Shown here: piece by piece, positions 8,069 through 16,187 of the stretch
Position numbering within the stretch: the stretch's first letter is position 1
Layout of the letters: each line of letters opens with the position of its first letter
Assembly (NCBI GenBank): GCA_021531385.1
Contig: JAFBIR010000013.1
Span: forward strand, 1-64,000
Length of the DNA: 64,000 nt
Direction: 5' to 3'
Source: Parabacteroides distasonis
GTDB taxonomy: Bacteria; Bacteroidota; Bacteroidia; Bacteroidales; Tannerellaceae
Program-made: the position numbers and the translations under genes
The notes under the pieces: model-generated
What the model saw: the letters and a program-made list of their open reading frames with translations, nothing else
The model's database searches: none
Told to the model about the DNA's origin: nothing

Positions 8069-9220
8069 ATGAAAATCATGAAGCATGAAATACGAATATA
8101 CAGTTTTATCGAGAAATGCAAATCACAGATCTTCAGTCTGCTCTGTTTTGCTATATTATTAGGATGTCAGCCTGCAAACACTACTCATCTCGCAAATGAC
8201 AAGAAAGGTGTCAATATCATTCTTTTCATTGGAGATGGAATGAGTTTAGCGCAATGGCAAACAGGAATGATCATGAGTGATGATTCTCTCAATATTGAGC
8301 GTATGCCTACGATCGGTATCGTTCAAACCTATCCCATGACAGGTTTTAATGGTGATGGTCCAACGCACGGAACAGCAATAGCTACAGGTGTTCGTACTCG
8401 GAAAGGAGCGGTCGGTATAGACGCAGATGGCAAACCGCTTAAAACCTTGATTGATTACGCCAAAGAGCAGCGTATGGCAACGGGTATTGTCTCCGCCAAT
8501 TCACTTATGGAGGGAAGCTTAGCCCCCTTCGTCGCCCATGTGGAAAACCGGATGCAACTGGAAGAGATAGCCAAGGCCTATGTGGAAAAAGAGCTGGATG
8601 TCTTCATCGGAAGTGGAATACAACATTTTACGAATCGAAAAGATGGGAAGGATTTCCTGCCTGAATTGAGCCAGAAAGGATATCAAATCACCCGCTCCAA
8701 ACAAGAACTACAAAATGTGAGTGGGAACAAACTGGCTGGTTTCATCGCAGCCTCAGAGGAATGCAACAGCTCGCAAGGGAGCGGAGCCTCACTACCCTTT
8801 TATGTGCAAACCGCCCTCCATTTATTAAGTAAAAACGAGCATAGTTTTTTGCTTGTAGTCGGCGATATGCACGTTGATCGTGCATCACATGCCAAAGACA
8901 CGAAACTAATCGGATCCGAGACCATTCACTTAGACAAGGCCATAGGATTAGCATTAGATTTCGCCCAAAAAGAAACAAATACACTTGTTATAGCTGTAGG
9001 AGGACCAGAGGCTTCTGGAATGGTTTTGGTCGGTGGTGATCTACAAAATCAGGTTGTTGAAGCCGATTGGGTCAAGCCGGGAATGATTCATACAGGAACC
9101 ATGCTCCCTATTTTCTCGTATGGATACGGATCTGATCGCTTTGGAGGCATCATGCACAATACAGATCTGTTTTTCCGCATAAAAGAGGTGATGTTAAGCC
9201 TCCATTCCGAGAGCTTCTAA
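8069..9220 (+). CDS. Alkaline-phosphatase-fold lipoprotein, probably catalytically inactive
   Basis: A 383-residue lipoprotein (lipobox ending at Cys33) with the alkaline phosphatase fold: IGDG metal loop (D56), GTAIATG helix (101-107), VDRASH (D270, H274) and HTGT (H341). Compared with E. coli PhoA, the nucleophile Ser102 position is Gly97, the Asp369-His370 metal pair is Gly312-Pro313, and Glu322 is Gly265. It is also shorter than the usual 450 or so residues. I infer a pseudoenzyme, perhaps a phosphate- or phosphoester-binding surface protein, rather than a phosphatase. It has its own promoter and no operon partner. Confidence 0.82.
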   Translation: MKIMKHEIRIYSFIEKCKSQIFSLLCFAILLGCQPANTTHLANDKKGVNIILFIGDGMSLAQWQTGMIMSDDSLNIERMPTIGIVQTYPMTGFNGDGPTHGTAIATGVRTRKGAVGIDADGKPLKTLIDYAKEQRMATGIVSANSLMEGSLAPFVAHVENRMQLEEIAKAYVEKELDVFIGSGIQHFTNRKDGKDFLPELSQKGYQITRSKQELQNVSGNKLAGFIAASEECNSSQGSGASLPFYVQTALHLLSKNEHSFLLVVGDMHVDRASHAKDTKLIGSETIHLDKAIGLALDFAQKETNTLVIAVGGPEASGMVLVGGDLQNQVVEADWVKPGMIHTGTMLPIFSYGYGSDRFGGIMHNTDLFFRIKEVMLSLHSESF

Positions 9221-9222
9221 GT

Positions 9223-9387
9223 GTGGCATTCATCGCTTGCCTCTGCCTGCTGTGCGGAAGGAGCCAAACACAGACCAAGGTAGCGACCGCCATGGCTGAT
9301 TTTGTCACACCCCGTATGCGCATCATCCGCAGCGATAAAAGCTTGATCAAGGGAATCAATTTGTTCAACGCATGGCACAAATCCTAA
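9223..9387 (+). other. Short signal-peptide-like reading frame, possible gene remnant
   Basis: A frame starting with GTG at 9223 and ending at 9387 encodes 54 residues with a hydrophobic start (VAFIACLCLLCG) followed by a polar stretch. It is out of frame with both neighbours and overlaps the first possible start of the sigma-factor gene. It may be the 5' remnant of a decayed secreted-protein gene, or chance. Confidence 0.2.
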
Positions 9388-9434
9388 TATTTCCCTTGAA
9401 TACCAAAGAAAAATCCACAAAAAACTCCCTTCCG

Positions 9435-10001
9435 ATGCAACCTTCCGCTGAAACCATTCGTCTAAATAAGCAAATGGAGAAGGAAATAAAGAACTGGATT
9501 GAAGGATGCCGCAAAGGCCTGCGAAGTGCGCAGCTAAAGCTGTATGAGCGCTATGCACGTATGCTTTTTGCCTCCTGCTATCGCATCTTGGCCAATACGG
9601 AGGAGGCTGAGGAGGCGATGCAAGACAGCTTTCTCAAAATCTTTACCCATTTGGAACAATACCACGAGGAGATGAACTTCGAGGCTTGGGTGAGACGGAT
9701 AGCCATTCACACGGCGATCGACTACGTGCGACAGCGATCGGAAGAGCTGGAGCTACTGACAGATAACCTGCCCGACCTCGCCGAGGAGGAGGAAGAGGAG
9801 GAGCCTCGATACACCGTTGATCAGGTGCGTCACGCCATGGAGCAATTGCCCAACGGCTATCGGGTGGTACTTTCGCTCTACCTGTTCGAGGGCTACGACA
9901 TGGAGGAGATCGCCCAGATCCTACACGTGAAACCAGCCAGCGTACGCAGCCAATATCTCCGAGGGAAACGTAAACTGATTGAAGGAATCAAGAGACAATA
10001 G
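9435..10001 (+). CDS. ECF-type RNA polymerase sigma factor
   Basis: An extracytoplasmic-function sigma factor that would direct RNA polymerase to a small regulon. Region 2 is seen in SAQLKLYERYARMLFASCY and AEEAMQDSFLKIF, and region 4 in MEQLPNGYRVVLSLYLFEGY plus the HTH MEEIAQILHVKPASVRSQYL. An acidic linker (EEEEEEE) separates them. The frame is open from an ATG at 9372, but that codon lies in a repeated intergenic word, so I prefer 9435 (188 residues) or 9474 (175 residues, closest to normal ECF length). Its stop overlaps the GTG start of the next gene by one base, so a coupled operon is likely. Confidence 0.9.
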   Translation: MQPSAETIRLNKQMEKEIKNWIEGCRKGLRSAQLKLYERYARMLFASCYRILANTEEAEEAMQDSFLKIFTHLEQYHEEMNFEAWVRRIAIHTAIDYVRQRSEELELLTDNLPDLAEEEEEEEPRYTVDQVRHAMEQLPNGYRVVLSLYLFEGYDMEEIAQILHVKPASVRSQYLRGKRKLIEGIKRQ

Positions 10002-10579
10002 TGAATGATATGGATAAACTGAAAAATTTCATAGAGACCAATCGGGCCGACTTCGACGAGACTTACCCCTCCCTTCCCCAAGGGCATGAGGCACGCTTCA
10101 TGCGCAGATTAGAGGAGGAGAAAACGGTGGTCATGCCTCAAAAGGGTGCTCGACCGAAAGGTTTGTACCTCCTCTATGAGGTGGCTATGGCGGCCAGCGT
10201 GGCTCTTCTGCTTTTGTTACGGCTCTCCACCCCAAATACAACGGAGGCGACTGACCCCTATTTGGCGGAGGTGCAGCAAATTCAAACAGAGATGGAGGAG
10301 TTGCAATTCTATTACCACATGCAGATGCGAACCGTCAGGGAACAAATGAAAGAGCTCACGGAGCGCCAACCCTCGCCCGGCGTGACGGCCATCTGGCGGG
10401 AGAGCGAGCAAATCCTGGCAGACAACCACAACTTCGAGCAAAATGAACTGCCTCAATTGCCTACGGAGAGCGAAACGCTTTGCGCACTTACGCAACACTA
10501 TGGCAACAGCTTGGAGACCTTGCAGTTCATGTTATCCAAGATGGAACAGATGAGTGAGACAAACGAACGTATAAATTAA
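10001..10579 (+). CDS. Single-pass membrane protein, candidate anti-sigma factor
   Basis: A 192-residue protein without clear homology to me. The cytoplasmic N-terminus (about 60 residues, acidic, FIETNRADFDETYPS) is followed by one membrane helix (VAMAASVALLLLLRL, about 58-72) and an extracytoplasmic coiled-coil-like region rich in E, Q and L. This layout plus one-base coupling to the ECF sigma gene suggests an anti-sigma role, though no canonical ZAS zinc motif is visible. The start is GTG at 10001 or ATG at 10010. The next gene starts 1 base after the stop. Confidence 0.65.
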   Translation: MNDMDKLKNFIETNRADFDETYPSLPQGHEARFMRRLEEEKTVVMPQKGARPKGLYLLYEVAMAASVALLLLLRLSTPNTTEATDPYLAEVQQIQTEMEELQFYYHMQMRTVREQMKELTERQPSPGVTAIWRESEQILADNHNFEQNELPQLPTESETLCALTQHYGNSLETLQFMLSKMEQMSETNERIN

Positions 10580-10580
10580 A

Positions 10581-11678
10581 ATGATAGATGAGATGAAAAC
10601 AGGTATCAAGCAATTCGGCAAAGCCCTGTGGACAGTGGCTCTGCTTTGGCTCTGCGGAACAATTGCTTTCGCAAATCCTAACGGGAAGCCCTTGGAGGCG
10701 ACCAAGACGAAAACTGTCAATAAAACATTCCGTGTTAGCAACAACAGTGAGCTGACCATCGAGAATCGCTATGGCGAGATCACCCTCACCCATTGGAACC
10801 GCGACGAGGTGGCTATCAAAGTGGAGATCGAAAGTCGGGCAGCCAACGACCAAACCGCACAAGCAAACTTAGACCGTATCTCCATCGAGATGCAGCAAAT
10901 TGGCAATAAGATCAGTGCGGAGACACAGTTCGCCAAATCCCAACCACAGAATCACCAGAACATCTCCTTCCAGATCCGTTACTTCGTGCAGATGCCCGCC
11001 CAGCTGAAAGCGGAATTGAGCCAGAAATATGGCAACATCAATCTACCCGCCAAGGATAACCACGAGATGGAGATCGAGGTGAAATATGGCAACTTGAAGG
11101 CAGGCGATTTCGTGGCCAAACTGGAGTTGGAGGCCAAATACAGCAATGCTACCTTAGGCAACCTGAAAGATGCCGTTTTAGATATCGCCTATGCGGGCGA
11201 TGTCGAGATTGGGAACGCTGAAAAGTTGATGGTAGATGCCCGCTATTCAGGCCTGAAGGCACAGATTGTAAAGAGGCTCCAGTTAGAGAGCAAATACAGC
11301 AACTTTCAGATAGAGGAGGTGGATGACGCGGAGATAGAGGCAAAATATGGGGATGGAAGCATCAACCGCTTAAAGAACTGTCTCAAGATGGAGGAGTTCG
11401 ATTACAGCAACCTCAAAGTGAAAGCTTTAGACAAAGTCTTCAAGGAGGTGCGTATCAACGCACGCTACGGCAACGTAACACTTGCCATTCCCTCCTCTGC
11501 CTCTTTCAAGGTGGATGCCGATGGCCTCAAATATGGCTCTTGCAAGCTCTCTGGCTTCAATGTCTCAGAGAATGAGATCGGCAATGATACGCATCGTTGC
11601 ACCGTCAACGGCGGCAAGCAGGGCCTCATCCGCTTCAACGGCAATGGGTATAGCAATTTGAAAATCAAAAGTTTGTAA
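10581..11678 (+). CDS. Exported beta-repeat protein (DUF4097/GIN-like)
   Basis: A 365-residue exported protein: signal peptide (ALWTVALLWLCGTIAFA, cleavage near residue 30), then repeats of roughly 20 residues each marked by (K/R)Y(G/S)(N/D), for example QKYGN, VKYGN, AKYSN, ARYSG, SKYSN, AKYGD, ARYGN. The pattern predicts a single-stranded beta-helix or ladder like DUF4097/GIN adhesin-like domains. It is the third gene of the sigma operon and may be the envelope component that the sigma/membrane pair responds to or controls. Function unknown. Confidence 0.7.
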   Translation: MIDEMKTGIKQFGKALWTVALLWLCGTIAFANPNGKPLEATKTKTVNKTFRVSNNSELTIENRYGEITLTHWNRDEVAIKVEIESRAANDQTAQANLDRISIEMQQIGNKISAETQFAKSQPQNHQNISFQIRYFVQMPAQLKAELSQKYGNINLPAKDNHEMEIEVKYGNLKAGDFVAKLELEAKYSNATLGNLKDAVLDIAYAGDVEIGNAEKLMVDARYSGLKAQIVKRLQLESKYSNFQIEEVDDAEIEAKYGDGSINRLKNCLKMEEFDYSNLKVKALDKVFKEVRINARYGNVTLAIPSSASFKVDADGLKYGSCKLSGFNVSENEIGNDTHRCTVNGGKQGLIRFNGNGYSNLKIKSL

Positions 11679-11681
11679 AGC

Positions 11682-11728
11682 AAAATAGCATAGCGGCAAA
11701 ATTGGTTTACCCGCTATGCTATTTTTAA
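11682..11728 (+). terminator. Rho-independent terminator of the sigma operon
   Basis: AAATAGCATAGCGG pairs with CCGCTATGCTATTT across a 14-base loop and is followed by TT-rich DNA. It lies immediately after the beta-repeat gene. Confidence 0.8.
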
Positions 11729-11760
11729 TTACCCTTACTATTTTGTGACAAGATGCTTCA

Positions 11761-11983
11761 GCAATGACAAATGACAAATGACAGTTAGAAAATCTAACAC
11801 TCCCCCCATGTACTCCCCCCTACTCCTACCTCTCTATCTGTTATTATATATCTATTATATATAATAATTATATATATTATTAATATATATTATAATATAT
11901 ACTATATAGTTTCTATAGTAGAGTACAGCATAGCAAGGGTGGGACAGCAAAATACAAAACTGTCATCTGTCATTTGTCATCGC
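11761..11983. repeat. AT-rich palindromic island bounded by 26-base inverted repeats
   Basis: The arms 11761-11786 and 11958-11983 match over 26 bases with two mismatches (built from GACAAATGACA). Between them are C-rich tracts and about 100 bases of almost pure A/T (11833-11912) with nested palindromes. No gene is visible. It fills most of the 310-base space between the convergent beta-repeat and pepC genes. Could be a non-autonomous mobile element (MITE-like) or a cruciform. Confidence 0.7.
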
Positions 11984-11988
11984 AGTGA

Positions 11989-13173
11989 TCACTTCACCCC
12001 TAACTTCGCACGCAAAGCTTTGGGCAACGCATCCTTATGGATCATGATGTAGATCGTCTTCGCACGAACGAAGCTCTCTGACATGTTGAGGTAGCCACCG
12101 AAAGTGTTACGCTCTGTGCCCCAAGAGTTCTTCGTGATGTAATACTTCGTTCCGTTCTGATCCTTGGCGATACCGGTCAGGTGCATCAAGTGGTCATCCG
12201 TCGTCACGAACGCCTCGTAGCCCTCCTGACGAATCTCAGGCGTCACCTTCACCTCGGGGAAAGGTTTCTCAAACTTATAGACCTCCTCCAAACGCTCCTT
12301 CTCGTCCATCTTCTCGAAGCGAGCACGGTCGGTCGTGGAATAGTCGTCCACCTTCTTCACCTCAGGATTGATCGCCACACCATTCTTGAAGGAGAAGCCC
12401 TTCTCGCTCACGTCGCCATCCCAACAAACGGTGTAGCCATTTTGCAAGGCATGATCCGTCACCTCGATCAGCTCGTCGAGCGGCAGATTATACATCTTGG
12501 CATGCTCCCAGTTGTCAGGCACCTCTACCTCGAACGCCTCGTAGTAGGGGTGGTGCGTGAAGCTGGTCAGCTCCACATAGTCGCTCATATTCAAGCCCAA
12601 CGAAGCAGCGAATGTCTTCGGAGTGTACTCCTTACCCTGATAGGTAAACTTCTCCGGCAGCTTACCTAAGTAGATGTCGAAAAGGCTATTCACCAACTCA
12701 AAATACTCCGGTGAACGGTGCTTCATCTCAACGGCCGTGCTGGCGATCGCCTTGATATACTTCACCAACTCGGCATGGTTATGTCGGTCAGAGTCGTAGT
12801 TGATACCGGTATAGACCTCCTCCGGCACGATGCCTACCTGGTTGAAGGCATTCATAAAGGTGTGGGAGAGACTACCCTGGCCGATATTGCCACGTCCCCG
12901 ACGCACGTAGTTGTCTTGCAGCTGGTTCATGTACTTCTGGCGCACGATGAACATCTCTGAAAGGTCATACGTGCCTTTGCCCATACGCAACAGCTCCGAC
13001 TCCATAAAGGAGACCGTCGCAAAGCACCAGCAGGTACCCGTAGAGGCTTGATTCTTCACCGGAGTAGCCGGCACACGACACACATCCGTAAACTGATAAC
13101 CCTGGGCGGAGGCGGTCATCGCCCAAGCCGCCAACAGGCAGGAAAATAAGAATGAACGCATAGTTTCTAACAT
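11989..13173 (-). CDS. pepC: Exported C1-family aminopeptidase (PepC / bleomycin hydrolase type)
   Basis: A 394-residue papain-fold cysteine peptidase with a signal peptide (FLFSCLLAAWAMTASAQG). The catalytic set is visible: Gln and Cys in VKNQASTGTCWCFATVSF, His in DDHLMHLTGIA, and Asn in YYITKNSWG. PepC enzymes trim N-terminal residues from peptides; a signal peptide places this one in the periplasm. It is the last of three minus-strand genes (C69 peptidase, GH130 lipoprotein, PepC; gaps 22 and 16 bases), which suggests joint handling of extracellular peptides and glycans. Confidence 0.9.
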   Translation of the reverse strand: MLETMRSFLFSCLLAAWAMTASAQGYQFTDVCRVPATPVKNQASTGTCWCFATVSFMESELLRMGKGTYDLSEMFIVRQKYMNQLQDNYVRRGRGNIGQGSLSHTFMNAFNQVGIVPEEVYTGINYDSDRHNHAELVKYIKAIASTAVEMKHRSPEYFELVNSLFDIYLGKLPEKFTYQGKEYTPKTFAASLGLNMSDYVELTSFTHHPYYEAFEVEVPDNWEHAKMYNLPLDELIEVTDHALQNGYTVCWDGDVSEKGFSFKNGVAINPEVKKVDDYSTTDRARFEKMDEKERLEEVYKFEKPFPEVKVTPEIRQEGYEAFVTTDDHLMHLTGIAKDQNGTKYYITKNSWGTERNTFGGYLNMSESFVRAKTIYIMIHKDALPKALRAKLGVK

Positions 13174-13189
13174 ATTTTAGAATTGATAA

Positions 13190-14344
13190 TCATTGTTTTT
13201 TCTGAGCGGGATCATAGATCGCCACACCGACCATAGAATCCGCACAACCGTAATAAAGATACCACTTGCCGTGGTAGAAAGTCAAGCCCTCCAAGAAGAC
13301 CGTACCATCCACATACTGACCACTCTTCTCGAAATCAGCCATCGGGCGGAAGAAGGGCATATCCAAACGCCCTAACACCTTATAGGGATCTTGCGCATCG
13401 AACAACACCTGACCGGCACTGTAGGTTCCAGCCGTGAAACGGGGATCTCGACGATCATCCGTCTCGTTCTTGCCGTTATAGAGCAGCAAGATGCCATGCT
13501 CCGTCAGCAAAGCGGGAGGGCCGCACTCCGTCAATGCGCTATCGAAATAGTGCTCACGCGGATAAATCAGCCCCAACAGCTCGTTCTGATCGTTCAAGAC
13601 GGGTGTCCACTCAATCAAGTCGTCAGAGGTAGCGACCGCTACCATGTGCTCACCCCAATACATGAGGTATTTACCGTTGACCTTCGTGATCACCTGACGG
13701 CCATCCACCAACTTCGTCACGATCGAACCAGACTTGCAAGCCATGTCCTTGAAACGGCCGTCATAGGCTTTAGCGAAAGCGGGGCCATGCTTTTCCCAAG
13801 TCAACAGGTCTCGCGAAGTAGCCACAGACAAACGAGGCACATCACGGTTCCATGCCGTGTAGAGCATCACATAAAGCCCATCCTCCGTAACCGCCACTCG
13901 CGGATCCTCGCAACCGCCTTCCCACTCATAGGCCTTGGCATTGTCCTCGGCGGGATACATCACCGGCGCAGCCCGTCGAATCATCGTGACACCATCCGTT
14001 GTCTGCGCCAAACCAATGCGTGAGGTTCGCATACCAATGCCGGTTGCCGAATTATCCTCCGCCCTATAGAGCACGCAGATCGTATCATCTTTCACCACAG
14101 CAGCGGGATTGAACGTATCACTCTCCTCCCAGCCAACCGATGCCTGTCGCATCGGGCAATCAAAACGACTCTCCGGATTGGGGGTAATCACCGGATTCTT
14201 CCCTTCCGGACGTACGAACTCGCCCAATGCCCATGCGGGCAGAGCACTCTCTGCCACCTCCTCGGTCGCGGTTTGCTGCCCTCCACCACAGGCGGTCAAC
14301 CACAAGGAGAGCGCAAACAGTTTAATAGTTAATCGAATATGCAT
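13190..14344 (-). CDS. GH130-family glycosidase/phosphorylase lipoprotein
   Basis: A 384-residue lipoprotein (lipobox LTAC, Cys19) with the five-bladed propeller of glycoside hydrolase family 130. The family acid region is seen as GGCEDPRVAV, and sugar-binding blades begin with FNPAAVV, TSRIGLA and the ATSRDLLTWEKHGPAF segment. GH130 members cleave or phosphorolyse beta-mannosides; an exported version is more likely a hydrolase because phosphorylases work in the cytoplasm. The exact substrate cannot be read from sequence. It sits in the middle of the C69-GH130-pepC operon. Confidence 0.82.
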   Translation of the reverse strand: MHIRLTIKLFALSLWLTACGGGQQTATEEVAESALPAWALGEFVRPEGKNPVITPNPESRFDCPMRQASVGWEESDTFNPAAVVKDDTICVLYRAEDNSATGIGMRTSRIGLAQTTDGVTMIRRAAPVMYPAEDNAKAYEWEGGCEDPRVAVTEDGLYVMLYTAWNRDVPRLSVATSRDLLTWEKHGPAFAKAYDGRFKDMACKSGSIVTKLVDGRQVITKVNGKYLMYWGEHMVAVATSDDLIEWTPVLNDQNELLGLIYPREHYFDSALTECGPPALLTEHGILLLYNGKNETDDRRDPRFTAGTYSAGQVLFDAQDPYKVLGRLDMPFFRPMADFEKSGQYVDGTVFLEGLTFYHGKWYLYYGCADSMVGVAIYDPAQKKQ

Positions 14345-14366
14345 ATCCTTATGAAATTAGAAATCC

Positions 14367-15959
14367 TTAGAATCCTCTTCTGAATTGATACCAGAAATCA
14401 TCGCCCATCTCTTTCCAACGCAGGAGCGTTGCGCCGGCGAAGTCTGATGTATAGTCGGTCAAGTAAGCCTTCGCAGCCTCCTCACCCTTCTGCTCCACCA
14501 AGGTTTTGTAGCGATTCTCCACAAAAGGCAGTTCCGTCTGGCCCTTCTCCACGAAATAGTCACGTGCCGACTCAATAGCGTTGCGTGTTACCCCCCAACG
14601 CACCGTAGCTAACTTATTGGCCCGACGATAGGTCCAGATAGCCGCATCCTCCCGATAACGATGCTGACCACAGATCTTGAAGCAGGCAGGCAGATCCTTC
14701 GTGCCCGCAAAGATAGGCACACGAGGGCTCTCTCCGGGATTGTCGAACGCTACCCATGCCACACCACCAATCGCATCGGGCAACCAGTCACGCAACTGGA
14801 TCACCGTCGAGTAAGAGCATTGCGGAACGGCCACCAAGCGCAACCGGTTCACAGTACCCTGCTTCACACCATTCAGCATATCCACCATGTCTGTCGTCAT
14901 CCAAGGGTTAGCCACCGGGCTGACCACGGTCTCCATCTGGTTGGTCTCCTTATTCTTGCGAGTAACTTTCAGGTTTTGAGTCATATCCTGCTCCGTGCCC
15001 TCATAGGTCTCCGTCAAGAGCGCCATCACATCGGTCGCAGCTACTGGTTTCTCTGGTTTCACCGTGAAGGGCAACTCCTCCAACTCATCGGTCAAACCCA
15101 AGGAGGGCGCTAACTTATTCAAGATAAAAAGCTCACGCACGCTGTACGCCTTGCGTCCGCCGCCGTAGGCTTTCCAGAAGCAGAAGGGCTCCTTGCCATC
15201 CCAATAGCCTAAACGCTTCGCCGCCTCAAAGACATTATCGGAAGCCATGCAATTGGCCTTGTCTTTCAGATCCACCTTCGAGATACGAGGAATATTGGCA
15301 GACACGCCCACCTCATCGTCGGGGATGCGAATCGCAGCCCATACACCTCCGATCTTATCCGGGCCTTCGCCAAACACCTCGAAGTGCCACACCTCTTTCG
15401 GATCGGCAATCGTCAGGCACTCGCCCCAGTCGCCATAGCCATACTGCTTGATCAGCTGTCCCATCAGTTGGATGGCCTCACGAGCCGTCGTGCAACGTTG
15501 CAAAGCGATCCGTTCCAACTCCTCGATCATGAACATACCGTTCTTATTGACCAACTCCTTACGCCCAGTGATGGTGGTCTCACCAATGCCCAGCTGCTTC
15601 TCGTTCAAGCAGGGATAGGCGGTGTTGAGAAACTGGTAGGTCGCCTTCGCCTCAGGGATCGTTCCCTTGGCGATCATGCCCCGTGTACCCTCGGCATACT
15701 CCGTATGCATACGTCCTGTGTAAATGGTCTGGATCGTATCATTCGGATAGGTCGCGGCAGGCACAATGTCCATCCAAGTGCGGTAGCCACCGTCGCAGGT
15801 ATGGCTGGTAATCACTGAGCCATCCGTAGAGGCTTTCTTACCGACCATAATACTGGTACAACTCTCCGGGTCGAGTGTCGGCTCCGGGATCTCGCTCTGC
15901 TGTGCCGCCACCGTCAGGCAGACACAGAACAGCCAAACAGAAGTAAATAATTTCTTCAT
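14367..15959 (-). CDS. C69-family dipeptidase (PepD-like), exported
   Basis: A 530-residue N-terminal-nucleophile peptidase of family C69/U34. The signal peptide is KKLFTSVWLFCVCLTVAAQQ; the frame is open further upstream (to 16076) but Met at 15959 gives the proper signal sequence. The mature segment begins PESCTSIMVGKKASTDGS, where Cys is the catalytic residue. These enzymes release dipeptides or amino acids from short peptides. It is the first gene of the C69-GH130-pepC operon; a near-consensus TATCTTCG box (16003-16010) lies 43 bases before the start. Confidence 0.88.
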   Translation of the reverse strand: MKKLFTSVWLFCVCLTVAAQQSEIPEPTLDPESCTSIMVGKKASTDGSVITSHTCDGGYRTWMDIVPAATYPNDTIQTIYTGRMHTEYAEGTRGMIAKGTIPEAKATYQFLNTAYPCLNEKQLGIGETTITGRKELVNKNGMFMIEELERIALQRCTTAREAIQLMGQLIKQYGYGDWGECLTIADPKEVWHFEVFGEGPDKIGGVWAAIRIPDDEVGVSANIPRISKVDLKDKANCMASDNVFEAAKRLGYWDGKEPFCFWKAYGGGRKAYSVRELFILNKLAPSLGLTDELEELPFTVKPEKPVAATDVMALLTETYEGTEQDMTQNLKVTRKNKETNQMETVVSPVANPWMTTDMVDMLNGVKQGTVNRLRLVAVPQCSYSTVIQLRDWLPDAIGGVAWVAFDNPGESPRVPIFAGTKDLPACFKICGQHRYREDAAIWTYRRANKLATVRWGVTRNAIESARDYFVEKGQTELPFVENRYKTLVEQKGEEAAKAYLTDYTSDFAGATLLRWKEMGDDFWYQFRRGF

Positions 15960-16084
15960 ATAAGGTAACTTTTGAAATTTAATTTCTAACGCATTGATGC
16001 AGCGAAGATACGACTTTTTCAGGAAGCAATCTTCATACTGACTGGTAAATCCGTTTATCTTCCTCAACGGGTCCAAAAAAATTC

Positions 16085-16121
16085 CCTAACTGGCGAAAAA
16101 ATTTTTGCCAGTTAAGGAAAA
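16085..16121 (-). terminator. Terminator of the M14 peptidase operon
   Basis: On the minus strand TTAACTGGC and GCCAGTTA form a stem around an A/T loop, followed by GGGAATTTTTTT. It lies between the stop of the third M14 gene and the C69 promoter in the 228-base gap. Confidence 0.7.
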
Positions 16122-16187
16122 TTCTTCAGTCAGCTCAACACGCTTTATGAGTCAGCTCAAATGAGTTTGCGAGCAAGCTGATCAAGA

